A DNA stretch of 64,000 nucleotides from Rhodococcus_F sp040656415 (GCF_040656415.1 NZ_JBFAMC010000001.1:1364001-1428000), one strand, 5' to 3'. Shown: positions 26,246-35,842, counted from the stretch's first letter. Program-made: numbers and translations. The notes: generated by a model from the sequence alone, not told the origin.

Positions 26246-26709
26246 CGGATGCGGGCAACCGTGACGGATTCGGTTCGATTCATCGAGGGCACGGAAAAGG
26301 CGCGCACGCACATTCGAGCGACGAAGTTCGCTCCTTCGGGAGCGGCCTTCAGCGTCAGCGGCCTCTCAGTGTCGGCGGAATCGTCTTCTGGGTGCCCCAC
26401 GTAGGCGGGGTTCTGACGAAGCTCGTGCCGCTCTCAGCGAGGGCTCGGTGATTCCGCGGCATTTGCGCAGGACGCTTTCGGGGACGCGTTCTCGGATAGC
26501 AACTTGAACCTGAGGCAGCCGGGGAGCGCACCGTGTGGTAAGTCGGGGGTCTTGCAAGGGCGCGAATGTTCCTTTGCGAAACCTGTACGCAACATAACTG
26601 CCTGCCGCGTTCACGTACGCGCAACAGTGCGGTGGCATTTCCGAAACACTGCGAAACCAAGCTTCTCCTGACGACGTACGTGCATCAGCGCGCGACTAGG
26701 AGGTAGTGG
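26246..26709. other. Gap without a supported gene; upstream region of amtB
   Basis: 464 bases between the CRISPR relic and amtB. All open frames here lack family similarity and look like chance frames. The right part must hold the amtB promoter and contains GlnR-box-like sequences (separate entry). The amtB ribosome site AGGAGGTAG is at its right end. Confidence 0.6.
26578..26657 (+). promoter_or_regulatory. Candidate GlnR-type boxes upstream of amtB
   Basis: At 26578-26593 lies GAAAC, six bases, GCAAC, which matches the GnnAC-n6-GnAAC spacing of actinobacterial GlnR boxes. At 26643-26657 there are two further GAAAC motifs, spaced one base too close (five between). GlnR activation of amt-glnK-glnD under nitrogen limitation is established in related actinomycetes; here it is inference from weak motifs. 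Confidence 0.35.
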
Positions 26710-28026
26710 ATGAGTCCCGACGAAGTGTTGGCAAACTCCGGCAATGCTGCATGGATGCTGATGTCAGCATCTCTGGTTCTACTGATGACGCCCGGCGTGG
26801 CGTTTTTCTACGGCGGCATGTCGCGGGCCAAGTCCGTACTGAACATGATGATGATGTCGTTCGGTGCGATGGCCGTCATTGCTGTGGTGTACGTCCTGTG
26901 GGGTTGGTCGATGTCCTACGGCACCCAGGACATCGGGGGGCTCTTCGCGAACCCCTTCGAGTTCTTCGGGCTGAAGGACACCATCACCGATGCGGACGGC
27001 AACTTCATCGCCGGCGCCTTCGGCTATCCCAACGTGATCGACGTGGCTTTCCAGGTGACGTTCGCGATCATCACCACGGCGCTGATCAGTGGTGCGCTCG
27101 CCGAGCGCGTGAAGTTCAGCACGTGGATGCTGTTCTCCGGCATCTGGGTCACGATCGTGTACTTCCCGGTCGCCCACATGGTCTGGGGTGGTGGCCTGCT
27201 GTCGCACTCGGAGAACAGCCTGGCAGCAATGATGTTCGGCACCGTGGACGACGGGGAGGGCGGCTTGGTCGCCGCAGTTGCTCCGATCGACTTCGCCGGT
27301 GGCACGGTGGTTCACATCAATGCAGGTATCGCCGCCTTCGTTCTCGCCCTGATCGTCGGGAAGCGTCTCGGATTCGGTAAGACCCCGTACCGCCCGCACA
27401 ATCTGCCTTTCGTGATGCTCGGCGCTGCGCTGCTGTGGTTCGGCTGGTTCGGCTTCAACGCCGGTTCGGCTTTCGCCGCCGACGGCAACGCCGGACTGGC
27501 TTGGGTCAACACGACGTCCGCTACTGCCGCCGCCATCCTGGGTTGGTTGCTTACCGAACGGATTAGGGACGGTCGCGCCACCAGCCTCGGTGCTGCCTCG
27601 GGTGCCGTCGCCGGTCTCGTCGCCATCACCCCTGCAGCAGGTTCACTCAGCCCTGTCGGGTCGCTCATACTCGGCGTGATCGCCGGTATCCTCTCGGCAC
27701 TCGCCGTCGGACTGAAGTTCAAGTTCGGCTACGACGACTCTCTCGACGTCGTGGGCGTGCACCTGGTTTCCGGCCTGTGGGGCACCGTGGCGATCGGTTT
27801 CTTCGGAACCCAGACCGGTTTGTTCTACGGTGGTGACTACAAGCAGTTGGTCGTTCAGATCGTCATCGCAGTGGTTGCGCTGGTCTTCACCGGAGTCCTG
27901 ACCGCGATCATCGCGCTTGCCCTCAGACCGCTGGGCTGGAGGGTCTCTGCTGAAACGGAGTCCGTCGGCATCGACGAGGGTGAACACGCCGAGACCGCGT
28001 ACGACGAGCTCGCAAACGCTAAATGA
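26710..28026 (+). CDS. amtB: Ammonium transporter
   Basis: A 438-residue Amt/MEP/Rh channel with eleven predicted membrane helices that imports ammonium. Seen: GVAFFYGGMSRAKSVLNMMMM near the N-terminus (the aromatic gate region), HMVWGGGLL, WFGWFGFNAGSA (family signature), and VGVHLVSGLWGTVAIG with the second pore histidine. The C-terminal tail (about 405-438) is cytoplasmic, where GlnK binds. AGGAGGTAG precedes the ATG. It opens the amtB-glnK-glnD operon. Confidence 0.96.
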   Translation: MSPDEVLANSGNAAWMLMSASLVLLMTPGVAFFYGGMSRAKSVLNMMMMSFGAMAVIAVVYVLWGWSMSYGTQDIGGLFANPFEFFGLKDTITDADGNFIAGAFGYPNVIDVAFQVTFAIITTALISGALAERVKFSTWMLFSGIWVTIVYFPVAHMVWGGGLLSHSENSLAAMMFGTVDDGEGGLVAAVAPIDFAGGTVVHINAGIAAFVLALIVGKRLGFGKTPYRPHNLPFVMLGAALLWFGWFGFNAGSAFAADGNAGLAWVNTTSATAAAILGWLLTERIRDGRATSLGAASGAVAGLVAITPAAGSLSPVGSLILGVIAGILSALAVGLKFKFGYDDSLDVVGVHLVSGLWGTVAIGFFGTQTGLFYGGDYKQLVVQIVIAVVALVFTGVLTAIIALALRPLGWRVSAETESVGIDEGEHAETAYDELANAK

Positions 28027-28072
28027 TAAGAGTGGACACCGGGTACAGCAGAGTTCGGGAAGGGACAACGAA

Positions 28073-28411
28073 ATGAAGCTGATCACGGCAATTGTCAAGC
28101 CGTTCACGCTCGAGGACGTGAAGTCGGGACTCGAACAGGCGGGCGTGCTCGGCATGACCGTCAGCGAAGTCCAGGGCTACGGCCGGCAGAAGGGCCACAC
28201 CGAGGTGTACCGAGGAGCGGAGTACTCGGTCGACTTCGTACCCAAGGTCAGGGTCGAGGTCGTCGTGGACGACGCGGCGGTCGACAAGGTGGTCGAGGTG
28301 ATCGTGGAGGCCGCCCGCACCGGGAAGATCGGTGACGGCAAGGTCTGGGTCACGTCAGTCGAGTCGGTTGTCCGGGTGCGTACCGGGGAACGCGGTGCGG
28401 ATGCACTCTGA
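28073..28411 (+). CDS. glnK: Nitrogen regulatory protein P-II
   Basis: A 112-residue trimeric signal protein that reports nitrogen and energy state and plugs AmtB. It starts MKLITAIVKPFTLEDVKSGL; the T-loop GYGRQKGHTEVYRGAEY ends in Tyr51, the residue modified (adenylylated in actinobacteria) by GlnD; the C-loop TGKIGDGKVWV and VVRVRTGERG are intact. Start ATG 28073 follows GGGAAGGGACAACG; a longer frame from 27917 overlaps amtB and is spurious. The gene overlaps glnD by 11 bases. Confidence 0.96.
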   Translation: MKLITAIVKPFTLEDVKSGLEQAGVLGMTVSEVQGYGRQKGHTEVYRGAEYSVDFVPKVRVEVVVDDAAVDKVVEVIVEAARTGKIGDGKVWVTSVESVVRVRTGERGADAL

Positions 28412-30953
28412 CCCAAACGGGTTCGGCAAGTCCGGTCCTGGTTCTGCCACCAAAGCGGCAGGGCCAGGACCGCTTGCGTCTGGCGGCTCCGACGAGGCGG
28501 CGTACCTGGCCCGCGCGCGTCGGCAACTGCTCACCGGGGTGAGCCAGTCCGGGGTGGAGTCGCCGAATCCCGCAGGCCCCAAGCAGCGACTCGATGCGGC
28601 GGGCCTGCGCGATGCTTTGGCCGATCTGCACGAGTACTGGCTGGCGACGAAGGGTGCCGAGATCGGCATCCGACACGACAGTGGCTTCGCGCTCGTCGCC
28701 GTCGGTGGGCTCGGTAGGCGGGAATTGCTGCCGTACTCGGATCTCGATCTTCTGCTGTTGCACGAGGACATGGATCCTGCGGTTGTCTCACAGGTGGCCG
28801 ACCAGCTCTGGTATCCGTTGTGGGACGCGCACATCAAACTCGATCACAGCGTCCGTACCGTCCCCCAGGCCCTGCATGTGGCGGACACGGATATCACGGC
28901 GGCTCAGGGCATGCTCGAGGCCCGCCACATCGTCGGTGACATCGAACTGACCGATCTGCTGATCAGTGGCGTTCGCAGGCAGTGGCGCACCGACATCCGC
29001 AACCGCTTCGACGAACTGATCGCACAGATGAAGTCGCGTTGGGAGCGCAGCGGCGAGGTCGCCCACCGCGCAGAGCCTGATCTGAAGAGCGGTCGTGGGG
29101 GGTTGCGGGACGTACAGTTGCTGAACGCCCTGTCCATCGCACAGCTCACCGACGGCATGCCTGGGCTCGGCCCCGACTCGCCTGGTGGCGGTTTGGCTCT
29201 CGCGCATCGCCGGCTTCTCGATGTTCGCACCGAACTGCACAGAGTGGCTGGACGTTCGCGCGATCAGCTCCACGCGCAGGACGCCGACGAAATCGGGGCC
29301 GCACTGCGGGTCGGAGATCGTTTCGACCTTGCACGCATGCTGAGCGAGGCCGCGCGCACCATCAGCTATTCGGTGGACGTCGGGGTGCGGACAGCGGCCA
29401 ATGCCCTTCCGCGCCGTGGCCTGGACCGGATCCGTCGGCCGCCTGTGCGACGCCCTCTCGACGAGGGTGTGGTCGAGCACGCAGGCGAGGTGGTGTTGGC
29501 GCGCAACGCGAGACCGGCGAAGGATCCAGGGCTGGTTCTGCGGGCCGCAGCGGCGTCCGCGACGACCGGCATGCCGTTGTCGGCGTCCACACTGAATCGC
29601 CTGGCCGACAGCGCCCCGGAACTGCGTGAGCCATGGCCCAAGGAAGCTGTGAACGACCTGCTGGTGGTGCTCGGGTCAGGTAATCGAGCCATTTCGGTGA
29701 TCGAAGCGCTCGATCGGACCGGACTATGGGGCAGGTTGCTGCCTGAGTGGGGCGCCGTGCGGGATCTGCCACCTCGGGACTCGGTGCACACGTGGACGGT
29801 GGATCGCCATCTCGTCGAGACCGCAGCGTACGCAAGCGGTTTCACGACCAGGGTTGCCCGCCCAGACTTGTTGATGCTGGCTGCCCTGCTGCATGACATC
29901 GGCAAGGGGCGCGGCGGCGACCACAGCGTGGTCGGTGCCGAATTGGCCAGGCAGATCGGTAAACGACTGGGACTGTGGCCATCCGACCTCATATTGCTGA
30001 CGGCTGCCGTGCGGAATCATCTGTTGTTGCCCGACACAGCGACGCGCCGCGACATCGACGATCCCGAGACCGTAACCAGGGTTGTGCAGGCCCTCGATGG
30101 CGACGGCGTGCTGTTGGAGTTGTTGCACGCACTGGCAGAGGCCGATTCACTGGCCACTGGTCCGGGTATGTGGGGGGACTGGAAGTCCTCTCTCATCGGA
30201 GAACTCGTGCGGCGGTGCCGGTCGGTCATTGCGGGTGAGGCCCTTCCCGCGCCGGAACCGATCGACCCCGAGCATGCCGCTCTTGCAACCACGGGCGGCA
30301 TACACGTCACGCTGTATCCCGCGGACAGCCCGCACACCTATGTGGTGACCGTCATCGCACCTGACGAACGGGGTCTGCTGTCGAAGGCAGCAGGTGTTCT
30401 TGCGCTGAACTCTCTGCGGGTCCACTCCGCATCGCTGGGCAGGGCCGAAGGCTCGGCGGTGGACTCGTTCGTCGTATCGCCGAGGTTCGGAACGCCGCCG
30501 CAGGCAGGTTTGCTCCGGCTGGAGCTGATGCGCGCGTTGGCAGGCGACTTGGACCTGCTCGAGACTCTCTCGGTCAGAGAGGAGGAGGTTCTCGAGAATC
30601 AGCGGGCTGCGGCAGAGGAGGAACGCGGAGAGTTCGCAGTTCCCATGCAGTACGCACAGGCGCCGCCGCGGGTCTTGTGGTTCGACACCAGCTCACCTGG
30701 TGAGAGCATCGTCGAAGTTCGGGCCGAGGACCGGCCGGGTCTGCTTTCGCGCCTGGCCGACGCGTTCGACAGGTGCGGCGTCGACGTTCTGTGGGCTCGC
30801 GTGAGCACTCTGGGGTCGTCGGTAATCGACTCGTTCTGTCTCGCCCTCGGCGATGGTGAAACTCAGAGCAGAAGAGAAGAAGTCGAGCGCGCGATTCTGG
30901 GCGTTGTCCCGCTGACGAAGCCGAAGATGCAAGAGGACAGTGGGGTGCAGTGA
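28401..30953 (+). CDS. glnD: P-II nucleotidyltransferase (uridylyl/adenylyl-transferase) GlnD
   Basis: An 850-residue sensor that modifies and demodifies GlnK in response to glutamine. Domains: nucleotidyltransferase with GGLGRRELLPYSDLDLLLL (about residues 95-115), a GlnD helical linker, an HD hydrolase domain (LLHDIGKGRGGDHS), and two C-terminal ACT domains (about 640-715, VTVIAPDERGLLSKAAG; and 755-835, VRAEDRPGLLSRLADAF). All catalytic motifs are present. The ATG at 28401 lies within glnK; the frame is open further upstream but homology does not extend there. Confidence 0.95.
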   Translation: MHSDPNGFGKSGPGSATKAAGPGPLASGGSDEAAYLARARRQLLTGVSQSGVESPNPAGPKQRLDAAGLRDALADLHEYWLATKGAEIGIRHDSGFALVAVGGLGRRELLPYSDLDLLLLHEDMDPAVVSQVADQLWYPLWDAHIKLDHSVRTVPQALHVADTDITAAQGMLEARHIVGDIELTDLLISGVRRQWRTDIRNRFDELIAQMKSRWERSGEVAHRAEPDLKSGRGGLRDVQLLNALSIAQLTDGMPGLGPDSPGGGLALAHRRLLDVRTELHRVAGRSRDQLHAQDADEIGAALRVGDRFDLARMLSEAARTISYSVDVGVRTAANALPRRGLDRIRRPPVRRPLDEGVVEHAGEVVLARNARPAKDPGLVLRAAAASATTGMPLSASTLNRLADSAPELREPWPKEAVNDLLVVLGSGNRAISVIEALDRTGLWGRLLPEWGAVRDLPPRDSVHTWTVDRHLVETAAYASGFTTRVARPDLLMLAALLHDIGKGRGGDHSVVGAELARQIGKRLGLWPSDLILLTAAVRNHLLLPDTATRRDIDDPETVTRVVQALDGDGVLLELLHALAEADSLATGPGMWGDWKSSLIGELVRRCRSVIAGEALPAPEPIDPEHAALATTGGIHVTLYPADSPHTYVVTVIAPDERGLLSKAAGVLALNSLRVHSASLGRAEGSAVDSFVVSPRFGTPPQAGLLRLELMRALAGDLDLLETLSVREEEVLENQRAAAEEERGEFAVPMQYAQAPPRVLWFDTSSPGESIVEVRAEDRPGLLSRLADAFDRCGVDVLWARVSTLGSSVIDSFCLALGDGETQSRREEVERAILGVVPLTKPKMQEDSGVQ

Positions 30954-31029
30954 TCACCGGGGCGCGAGCGGCTACGCTGGTGCCCGAGAATGTCCATCGC
31001 ACACTCGTACGATTTCAGGAGCCTAATCG

Positions 31030-32616
31030 GTGTTCGAATCCCTTTCCGACAGGTTGACCGGTGCCCTCAAGGATCTTCGTGGCAAGGGTCGTCTTTCCGG
31101 TGCCGACATCGATGCTACGTGCCGTGAGATCCGGCTGGCTCTGCTCGAGGCAGACGTCGCGCTGCCCGTGGTCCGAGCGTTCATCGCCAAGATCAAGGAA
31201 CGCGCAAAGGGCGTCGAGGTCTCGGCTGCGCTCAACCCAGCCCAGCAGGTTGTCAAGATCGTCAACGAGGAACTCGTCGGGATCCTCGGCGGCGAGACGC
31301 GTCGAATGGCCTTCGCCAAGACTCCGCCGTCGGTCATCATGCTCGCTGGTCTGCAGGGTTCGGGTAAGACGACGCTTGCAGGCAAGCTCGCGAAATGGCT
31401 GCGCGACCAGGGGCACACCCCGCTGCTCGTGGCATGTGACCTGCAACGCCCCGGCGCGGTCGGCCAGTTGCAGATCGTCGGTGAACGTGCGGGGGCTACG
31501 GTGTTCGCCCCGCATCCGGGCACGTCCGTCGGTGGCGGCGAGAACGAGTTGGGCGTCAGCGCAGCCGATCCGGTCGAGGTAGCCCGCGCCGGCGTGGAGG
31601 AAGCGCGCAACAAGCAGTTCGACGTCGTCATCGTCGACACCGCGGGACGCCTCGGTATCGACGCCGACCTGATGGCGCAGGCTGCGGGAATTCGTGACGC
31701 CGTGAACCCGGACGAGACCATCTTCGTCCTCGACGCGATGATCGGTCAGGACGCGGTCACCACCGCCGAGGCGTTCCGTGAAGGTGTCGGATTCACCGGT
31801 GTCGTGCTCACCAAACTTGATGGCGACGCGCGCGGTGGCGCCGCGCTCAGCGTCCGTGAGGTCACCGGGCAGCCCATCCTGTTCGCGTCGACGGGCGAGA
31901 AGCTCGAAGATTTCGACGTCTTCCACCCCGATCGGATGGCGAGCCGCATCCTGGGAATGGGCGACGTGCTCAGTCTGATCGAGCAGGCCGAGCAGGTCTT
32001 CGACCAGAAGCAGGCCGAGGCCACCGCTCAGAAGATCGGTACCGGCGAGCTCACCCTCGAGGACTTTCTTGAGCAGATGATGGCGGTCCGCAAGATGGGG
32101 CCGATCGGCAACCTCCTGGGGATGCTTCCAGGCGCCGGTCAGATGAAAGATGCCCTCGCGAACGTCGATGAGAAGCAGCTCGATCGGGTGCAGGCCATCA
32201 TCCGGAGTATGACCCCCGCCGAGCGCGAGAACCCGAAGATCATCAACGCGTCCCGCAGGCTACGTATCGCGAATGGTTCGGGCGTGAAGGTGTCCGACGT
32301 CAACCAGCTCGTCGACCGCTTCTTCGAGGCCCGAAAGATGATGGCTGCGATGGCTGGGCGCATGGGTATGCCAGGTGCCCGCAAGCCACAGCGCAGCAAG
32401 AAGGGGAAAAAGGGGAAGAAGGGCGGCAAGGGGCCGACGCCGCCGAAGGTCCGCGGAGGATTCCCCGGCGGAATGCCGGGAGGATTCCCGGGAATGCCGC
32501 CAGGAGGCCTGCCCGCGGGAATGCCCGACCTGTCGAAGATGCCGAAGGGTCTCGACGAGTTGCCGCCCGGGCTGGAGGACATCGATCTCTCCCAGCTGAA
32601 GCTGCCGAAGAAGTAA
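31030..32616 (+). CDS. ffh: Signal recognition particle protein Ffh
   Basis: The 528-residue SRP54 GTPase. N and G domains carry GLQGSGKTTLAGKLA, DLQRPGAVGQL, DTAGRLGID and TKLDGDARGG; the methionine-rich M domain (about 320-440) binds 4.5S RNA and signal sequences; a C-terminal extension has a lysine-rich stretch, then glycine/proline/methionine repeats (MPGGFPGMPPGG). The start is a GTG at 31030 after GGAGCCTAATCG. A 4.5S RNA gene was not found here. Confidence 0.96.
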   Translation: MFESLSDRLTGALKDLRGKGRLSGADIDATCREIRLALLEADVALPVVRAFIAKIKERAKGVEVSAALNPAQQVVKIVNEELVGILGGETRRMAFAKTPPSVIMLAGLQGSGKTTLAGKLAKWLRDQGHTPLLVACDLQRPGAVGQLQIVGERAGATVFAPHPGTSVGGGENELGVSAADPVEVARAGVEEARNKQFDVVIVDTAGRLGIDADLMAQAAGIRDAVNPDETIFVLDAMIGQDAVTTAEAFREGVGFTGVVLTKLDGDARGGAALSVREVTGQPILFASTGEKLEDFDVFHPDRMASRILGMGDVLSLIEQAEQVFDQKQAEATAQKIGTGELTLEDFLEQMMAVRKMGPIGNLLGMLPGAGQMKDALANVDEKQLDRVQAIIRSMTPAERENPKIINASRRLRIANGSGVKVSDVNQLVDRFFEARKMMAAMAGRMGMPGARKPQRSKKGKKGKKGGKGPTPPKVRGGFPGGMPGGFPGMPPGGLPAGMPDLSKMPKGLDELPPGLEDIDLSQLKLPKK

Positions 32617-32619
32617 CGG

Positions 32620-33702
32620 GTGGGGGCGCTGCACTTTCGGGGAACCGGTCTTCCCGACGAGTGCCACGTCGAGCTGTGGGTCGACCAGGGCGTCATCTCG
32701 GCCGAGCCGATTCCCGGTGCCGAGACCGTGTGCGAATCGGGGTGGATCGTTCCCGGACTCGTCGATGCGCACTGTCATGTGGGCATCAAGTTCGGCGGCG
32801 GCGGCGAGAGCGTGGATGGGTTGATTGCTCAGGCGGAAACCGAGCGCGACGCCGGTGTCCTCCTGATCCGTGACGCCGGCTCGCCAGTTGACACCAGATG
32901 CGTCGACGACCGCCCTGACCTGCCGCGCATCGTTCGGGCCGGACGGCACATCGCCGCCCCCAAACGATATATCCGCGGGCTCCCGGTTGATCTGGAGGAT
33001 GAAGCGCAACTACCGGCCGAGGTGGTCAGGCAGGCCCGAGCGGGGGATGGCTGGGTCAAACTGGTCGGCGACTGGATCGACCGTTCCGTCGGCGATCTCA
33101 CCCCGCTTTGGAGCGACGACATCCTGGTCGAGGCGATCGAAGCGGCGCATCGCGAAGGTGCGCGGGTCACCGCACACGTCTTCGCCGAAGATGCACTTCC
33201 CGGCCTGATCAGGGCGGGCATCGACTGTATCGAGCACGGGACCGGGCTCACCGACGAGACGATCGAACTGATGGTTGCCCACGGCACCGCGCTCGTCCCG
33301 ACCATGATCAACATTGCGAACTTCCCGCAGATCGCCGATTCCGCAGCACGGTATCCGGTCTATGCCGCCCACATGCGCGATCTGCACTCTCGGCTGAAGG
33401 ACACCATCGGTGCTGCACGTGAGGCGGGTATTCCGATATACGCGGGGACCGACGCCGGTGGGTCGATTGTTCACGGACGCATCGCCGACGAGGTCGAGGA
33501 ACTGAAGTCGGTCGGGCTTTCCCCGACAGAGGCTCTCGGCGCCGCATGCTGGGAGGCCCACACGTGGCTCGGTCATCCGGGCCTCGATGCGGGAGCACCC
33601 GCGGATCTGCTGGTGTTTCGGCACGACCCTCGCGGTGGTAGCGATGTCCTCGCTGCGCCCGATGTCGTGGTGTTGGGTGGGCAGGTCGTCAAGACCAGGT
33701 GA
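32620..33702 (+). CDS. Amidohydrolase family protein
   Basis: A 360-residue metal-dependent hydrolase of the amidohydrolase superfamily. Metal ligands are seen as VDAHCHVG (HxH), AHVFAE, CIEHGTG and GTDAGG (final aspartate); the terminal small domain closes with ADLLVF. Mycobacteria keep a homologue next to ffh (Rv2915c). The substrate cannot be read from the sequence. It starts with GTG three bases after the ffh stop, so it is cotranscribed. Confidence 0.88.
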   Translation: MGALHFRGTGLPDECHVELWVDQGVISAEPIPGAETVCESGWIVPGLVDAHCHVGIKFGGGGESVDGLIAQAETERDAGVLLIRDAGSPVDTRCVDDRPDLPRIVRAGRHIAAPKRYIRGLPVDLEDEAQLPAEVVRQARAGDGWVKLVGDWIDRSVGDLTPLWSDDILVEAIEAAHREGARVTAHVFAEDALPGLIRAGIDCIEHGTGLTDETIELMVAHGTALVPTMINIANFPQIADSAARYPVYAAHMRDLHSRLKDTIGAAREAGIPIYAGTDAGGSIVHGRIADEVEELKSVGLSPTEALGAACWEAHTWLGHPGLDAGAPADLLVFRHDPRGGSDVLAAPDVVVLGGQVVKTR

Positions 33703-33801
33703 TCGGGTTTCACCCCGGCGGGGTTCGTCTGGCAGAATGGAACGCTGTTCGTCGCATCCGGTTACGTACCGAGCGGCGGTCACAGGATAGAGGCAAAACC
33801 G

Positions 33802-33822
33802 GGCGCGCTATTCTTGCGCGCC
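33802..33822 (+). terminator. Hairpin between the amidohydrolase gene and rpsP
   Basis: GGCGCGC and GCGCGCC form a perfect seven-base stem with a seven-base loop. It lies 99 bases after the amidohydrolase stop and 60 bases before rpsP, so it may be a terminator or part of the rpsP 5' leader. A second hairpin (GGGCACAC with GTGTGCGCCC, one bulge) lies at 33844-33863. Confidence 0.4.
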
Positions 33823-33882
33823 GCAGAATTGCACGTGACACGTGGGCACACTCGTGTGCGCCCCTGAAGGAGAAGTACAGCA

Positions 33883-34335
33883 GTGGCTGTCAAGATCAAG
33901 CTCACCCGGCTCGGCAAGATCCGGAACCCGCAGTACCGCATCGTCGTCGCAGATTCTCGCACCCGCCGTAACGGCCGTGCGATCGAGACCATCGGTAAGT
34001 ACCACCCCAAGGAAGAGCCCTCGTTGATCGAGGTGAACTCCGAGCGCGCTCAGTACTGGCTCGGCGTCGGAGCCCAGCCCACCGAGCCCGTCGAGGCGAT
34101 TCTCAAGATCACCGGTGATTGGCAGAAGTTCAAGGGTCTCCCCGGAGCCGAGGGCACCCTGCGCGTCAAGGAAGCCCAGCCCACCAAGCTCGAACTTTTC
34201 CAGGCTGCTCTCGCGCAGGCCGAGAACGAGCCCGCCGCCGAGGCCATCACCCCCAAGAAGAAGAAGTCCAAGGCGGCCGACACCGAGGCAGCCGACGAGG
34301 CGGGTGCTGAGACCTCCGAGGCTGCGCAGAAGTGA
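33883..34335 (+). CDS. rpsP: 30S ribosomal protein S16
   Basis: The 150-residue S16 starts VAVKIKLTRLGKIRNPQYRI and keeps the conserved core to about residue 85. The C-terminal 60 residues are an alanine/glutamate/lysine-rich extension (PKKKKSKAADTEAADEAG) found in actinobacterial S16. The GTG start follows GAAGGAGAAGTACAGCA. It leads the rpsP-KH-rimM-trmD operon and overlaps the next gene by four bases. Confidence 0.96.
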   Translation: MAVKIKLTRLGKIRNPQYRIVVADSRTRRNGRAIETIGKYHPKEEPSLIEVNSERAQYWLGVGAQPTEPVEAILKITGDWQKFKGLPGAEGTLRVKEAQPTKLELFQAALAQAENEPAAEAITPKKKKSKAADTEAADEAGAETSEAAQK

Positions 34336-34574
34336 GTGCCGTCGTCGCTGATGCCGTGGAGCACCTCGTCCGAGGCATCGTCGCCAATCCCGACGACGTT
34401 CGTGTCGAGCTGATCACCGGGCGTCGGGGGCGCACTGTCGAGATCCACGTCAATCCAGACGATCTCGGCAAGGTCATCGGCCGGGGTGGTCGTACAGCGA
34501 CGGCTCTGCGCACGCTGGTCTCCGGTATCGGTGGCCGCGGGATTCGCGTCGACGTCGTCGACACGGATCAGTAG
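34332..34574 (+). CDS. KH-domain RNA-binding protein (KhpA-like)
   Basis: An 80-residue single KH domain protein with the nucleic-acid-binding loop GKVIGRGGRTATAL. It matches the small protein always found between rpsP and rimM (KhpA in Firmicutes), which in those organisms binds RNA and influences cell elongation and division. It starts with a GTG that overlaps the rpsP stop. Confidence 0.9.
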   Translation: MSAVVADAVEHLVRGIVANPDDVRVELITGRRGRTVEIHVNPDDLGKVIGRGGRTATALRTLVSGIGGRGIRVDVVDTDQ

Positions 34575-34587
34575 GAGCTCTCGCGAA

Positions 34588-35139
34588 GTGGAGCTCGTCG
34601 TGGGCCGGGTCGCCAAGTCACACGGCGTCAAGGGGGAGATCGTAGTCGAGGTCCGCACCGACGAACCCGAGGCACGCTTCGCCGTCGGTGCCGTGCTGCA
34701 CGGGCGCAAGCCGCGCGAGCAAGATCTGACTAGCTACACGGTGGAAGCCGCCCGGGAACACTCCGGGCGGCTTCTCGTGCGTCTCGAGGGCATCTCGGAT
34801 CGGACGACGTCAGATGCCTTGCGGGGCACGCTGTTCGTCATCGACAGCGCGGACCTTCCTCCGTCGGACGACCCCGACGAGTTCTACGACCACGAACTCG
34901 AGGGCCTTGCCGTGCGTCTGTCGGATGGCACCGAGGTGGGCACCGTTATCGAGGTATTACATTCTGCTGCAGGAGAATTGCTTTCGATTCGCCGTGCCGG
35001 CGAGCCGCAAGGCGAACTCCTCGTGCCATTCGTCGCCGCGATCGTCACTTCCGTGTCCGTGACAGACGGCGTCATCGAAATCGACCCGCCCGAGGGGTTG
35101 CTCGATCCCGATTTCGGTGACTCCGCCGACGAGCAGTGA
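34588..35139 (+). CDS. rimM: Ribosome maturation factor RimM
   Basis: A 183-residue 16S rRNA processing factor that binds S19 during 30S assembly. The N-terminal beta-barrel starts VELVVGRVAKSHGVKGEIVV and the C-terminal PRC-barrel starts near FYDHELEGLAV. The GTG at 34588 follows TAGGAG and gives the standard N-terminus; the open frame from 34486 overlaps the KH gene in another phase. The tail is acidic. Confidence 0.94.
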   Translation: MELVVGRVAKSHGVKGEIVVEVRTDEPEARFAVGAVLHGRKPREQDLTSYTVEAAREHSGRLLVRLEGISDRTTSDALRGTLFVIDSADLPPSDDPDEFYDHELEGLAVRLSDGTEVGTVIEVLHSAAGELLSIRRAGEPQGELLVPFVAAIVTSVSVTDGVIEIDPPEGLLDPDFGDSADEQ

Positions 35140-35148
35140 GAGGTTGGA

Positions 35149-35841
35149 ATGCGTCTCGACGTAGTCACCATCTTTCCCGAGTATCTCGAACCACTGCGAA
35201 CGGCCTTGCTGGGCAAGGCAATCGACAAGGGTTTGATTTCCCTCGAGGTGCACGACCTACGGAACTGGGCGCACGACGTTCACAAGGCCGTTGACGACTC
35301 GCCGTACGGCGGTGGTCCGGGAATGGTCATGAAGCCCACCGTGTGGGGTCCGGCGCTCGACGACGTCCTCGACGCGGGCGACAGCGACGCCGACACCCTC
35401 CTCGTCGTGCCCACCCCGGCGGGTGTTCCCTTCACACAGGCCACAGCCGAGCGTTGGGCCGGAGAAGAGCGCATCGTCTTCGCTTGCGGGCGATACGAGG
35501 GAATCGACCAGCGAGTTTTCGATGACGCCGCTCGGCGCGTGCGGGTCGAAGAAGTGAGCATCGGCGACTACGTTCTCATCGGAGGCGAGGCGGCCGTTCT
35601 GGTGATGACCGAGGCGTTTGTTCGCTTGATTCCGGGCGTTCTGGGCAATCAGCAGTCACACCAGGAGGATTCGTTCTCGGACGGTCTCCTTGAAGGCCCG
35701 AGCTACACGCGGCCCGCTTCCTGGCGTGGATTGGATGTACCGCCGGTCTTGTTGTCGGGCGACCACGCCCGGGTCGCCGCCTGGCGGCGCGAGCAGGCGC
35801 TGCGGCGTACTGCAGAACGACGACCAGACCTGTTGCAATGA
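35149..35841 (+). CDS. trmD: tRNA (guanine(37)-N1)-methyltransferase
   Basis: A 230-residue SPOUT-fold methyltransferase that makes m1G37 and prevents frameshifting. Seen: MRLDVVTIFPEYLEPL, DDSPYGGGPGMVMKP, RYEGIDQRV and the knot GDYVLIGGEAAVLVMTEAF that binds SAM. Start ATG 35149, RBS GAGAGG. It ends the rpsP operon and lies one base from the convergent serine-hydrolase gene. Confidence 0.97.
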   Translation: MRLDVVTIFPEYLEPLRTALLGKAIDKGLISLEVHDLRNWAHDVHKAVDDSPYGGGPGMVMKPTVWGPALDDVLDAGDSDADTLLVVPTPAGVPFTQATAERWAGEERIVFACGRYEGIDQRVFDDAARRVRVEEVSIGDYVLIGGEAAVLVMTEAFVRLIPGVLGNQQSHQEDSFSDGLLEGPSYTRPASWRGLDVPPVLLSGDHARVAAWRREQALRRTAERRPDLLQ

Positions 35842-35842
35842 A

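Noticed and set aside
26390..26417. Possible fourth CRISPR repeat (GGGTGCCCCACGTAGGCGGGG)
   Set aside because: It has a CCCC/GGGG core but poor match to the other repeats and does not fit the 61-base period from the third repeat.
31030..31060. tRNA T-loop-like GTTCGAATCC
   Set aside because: It is the start of ffh; no acceptor or anticodon stems surround it.
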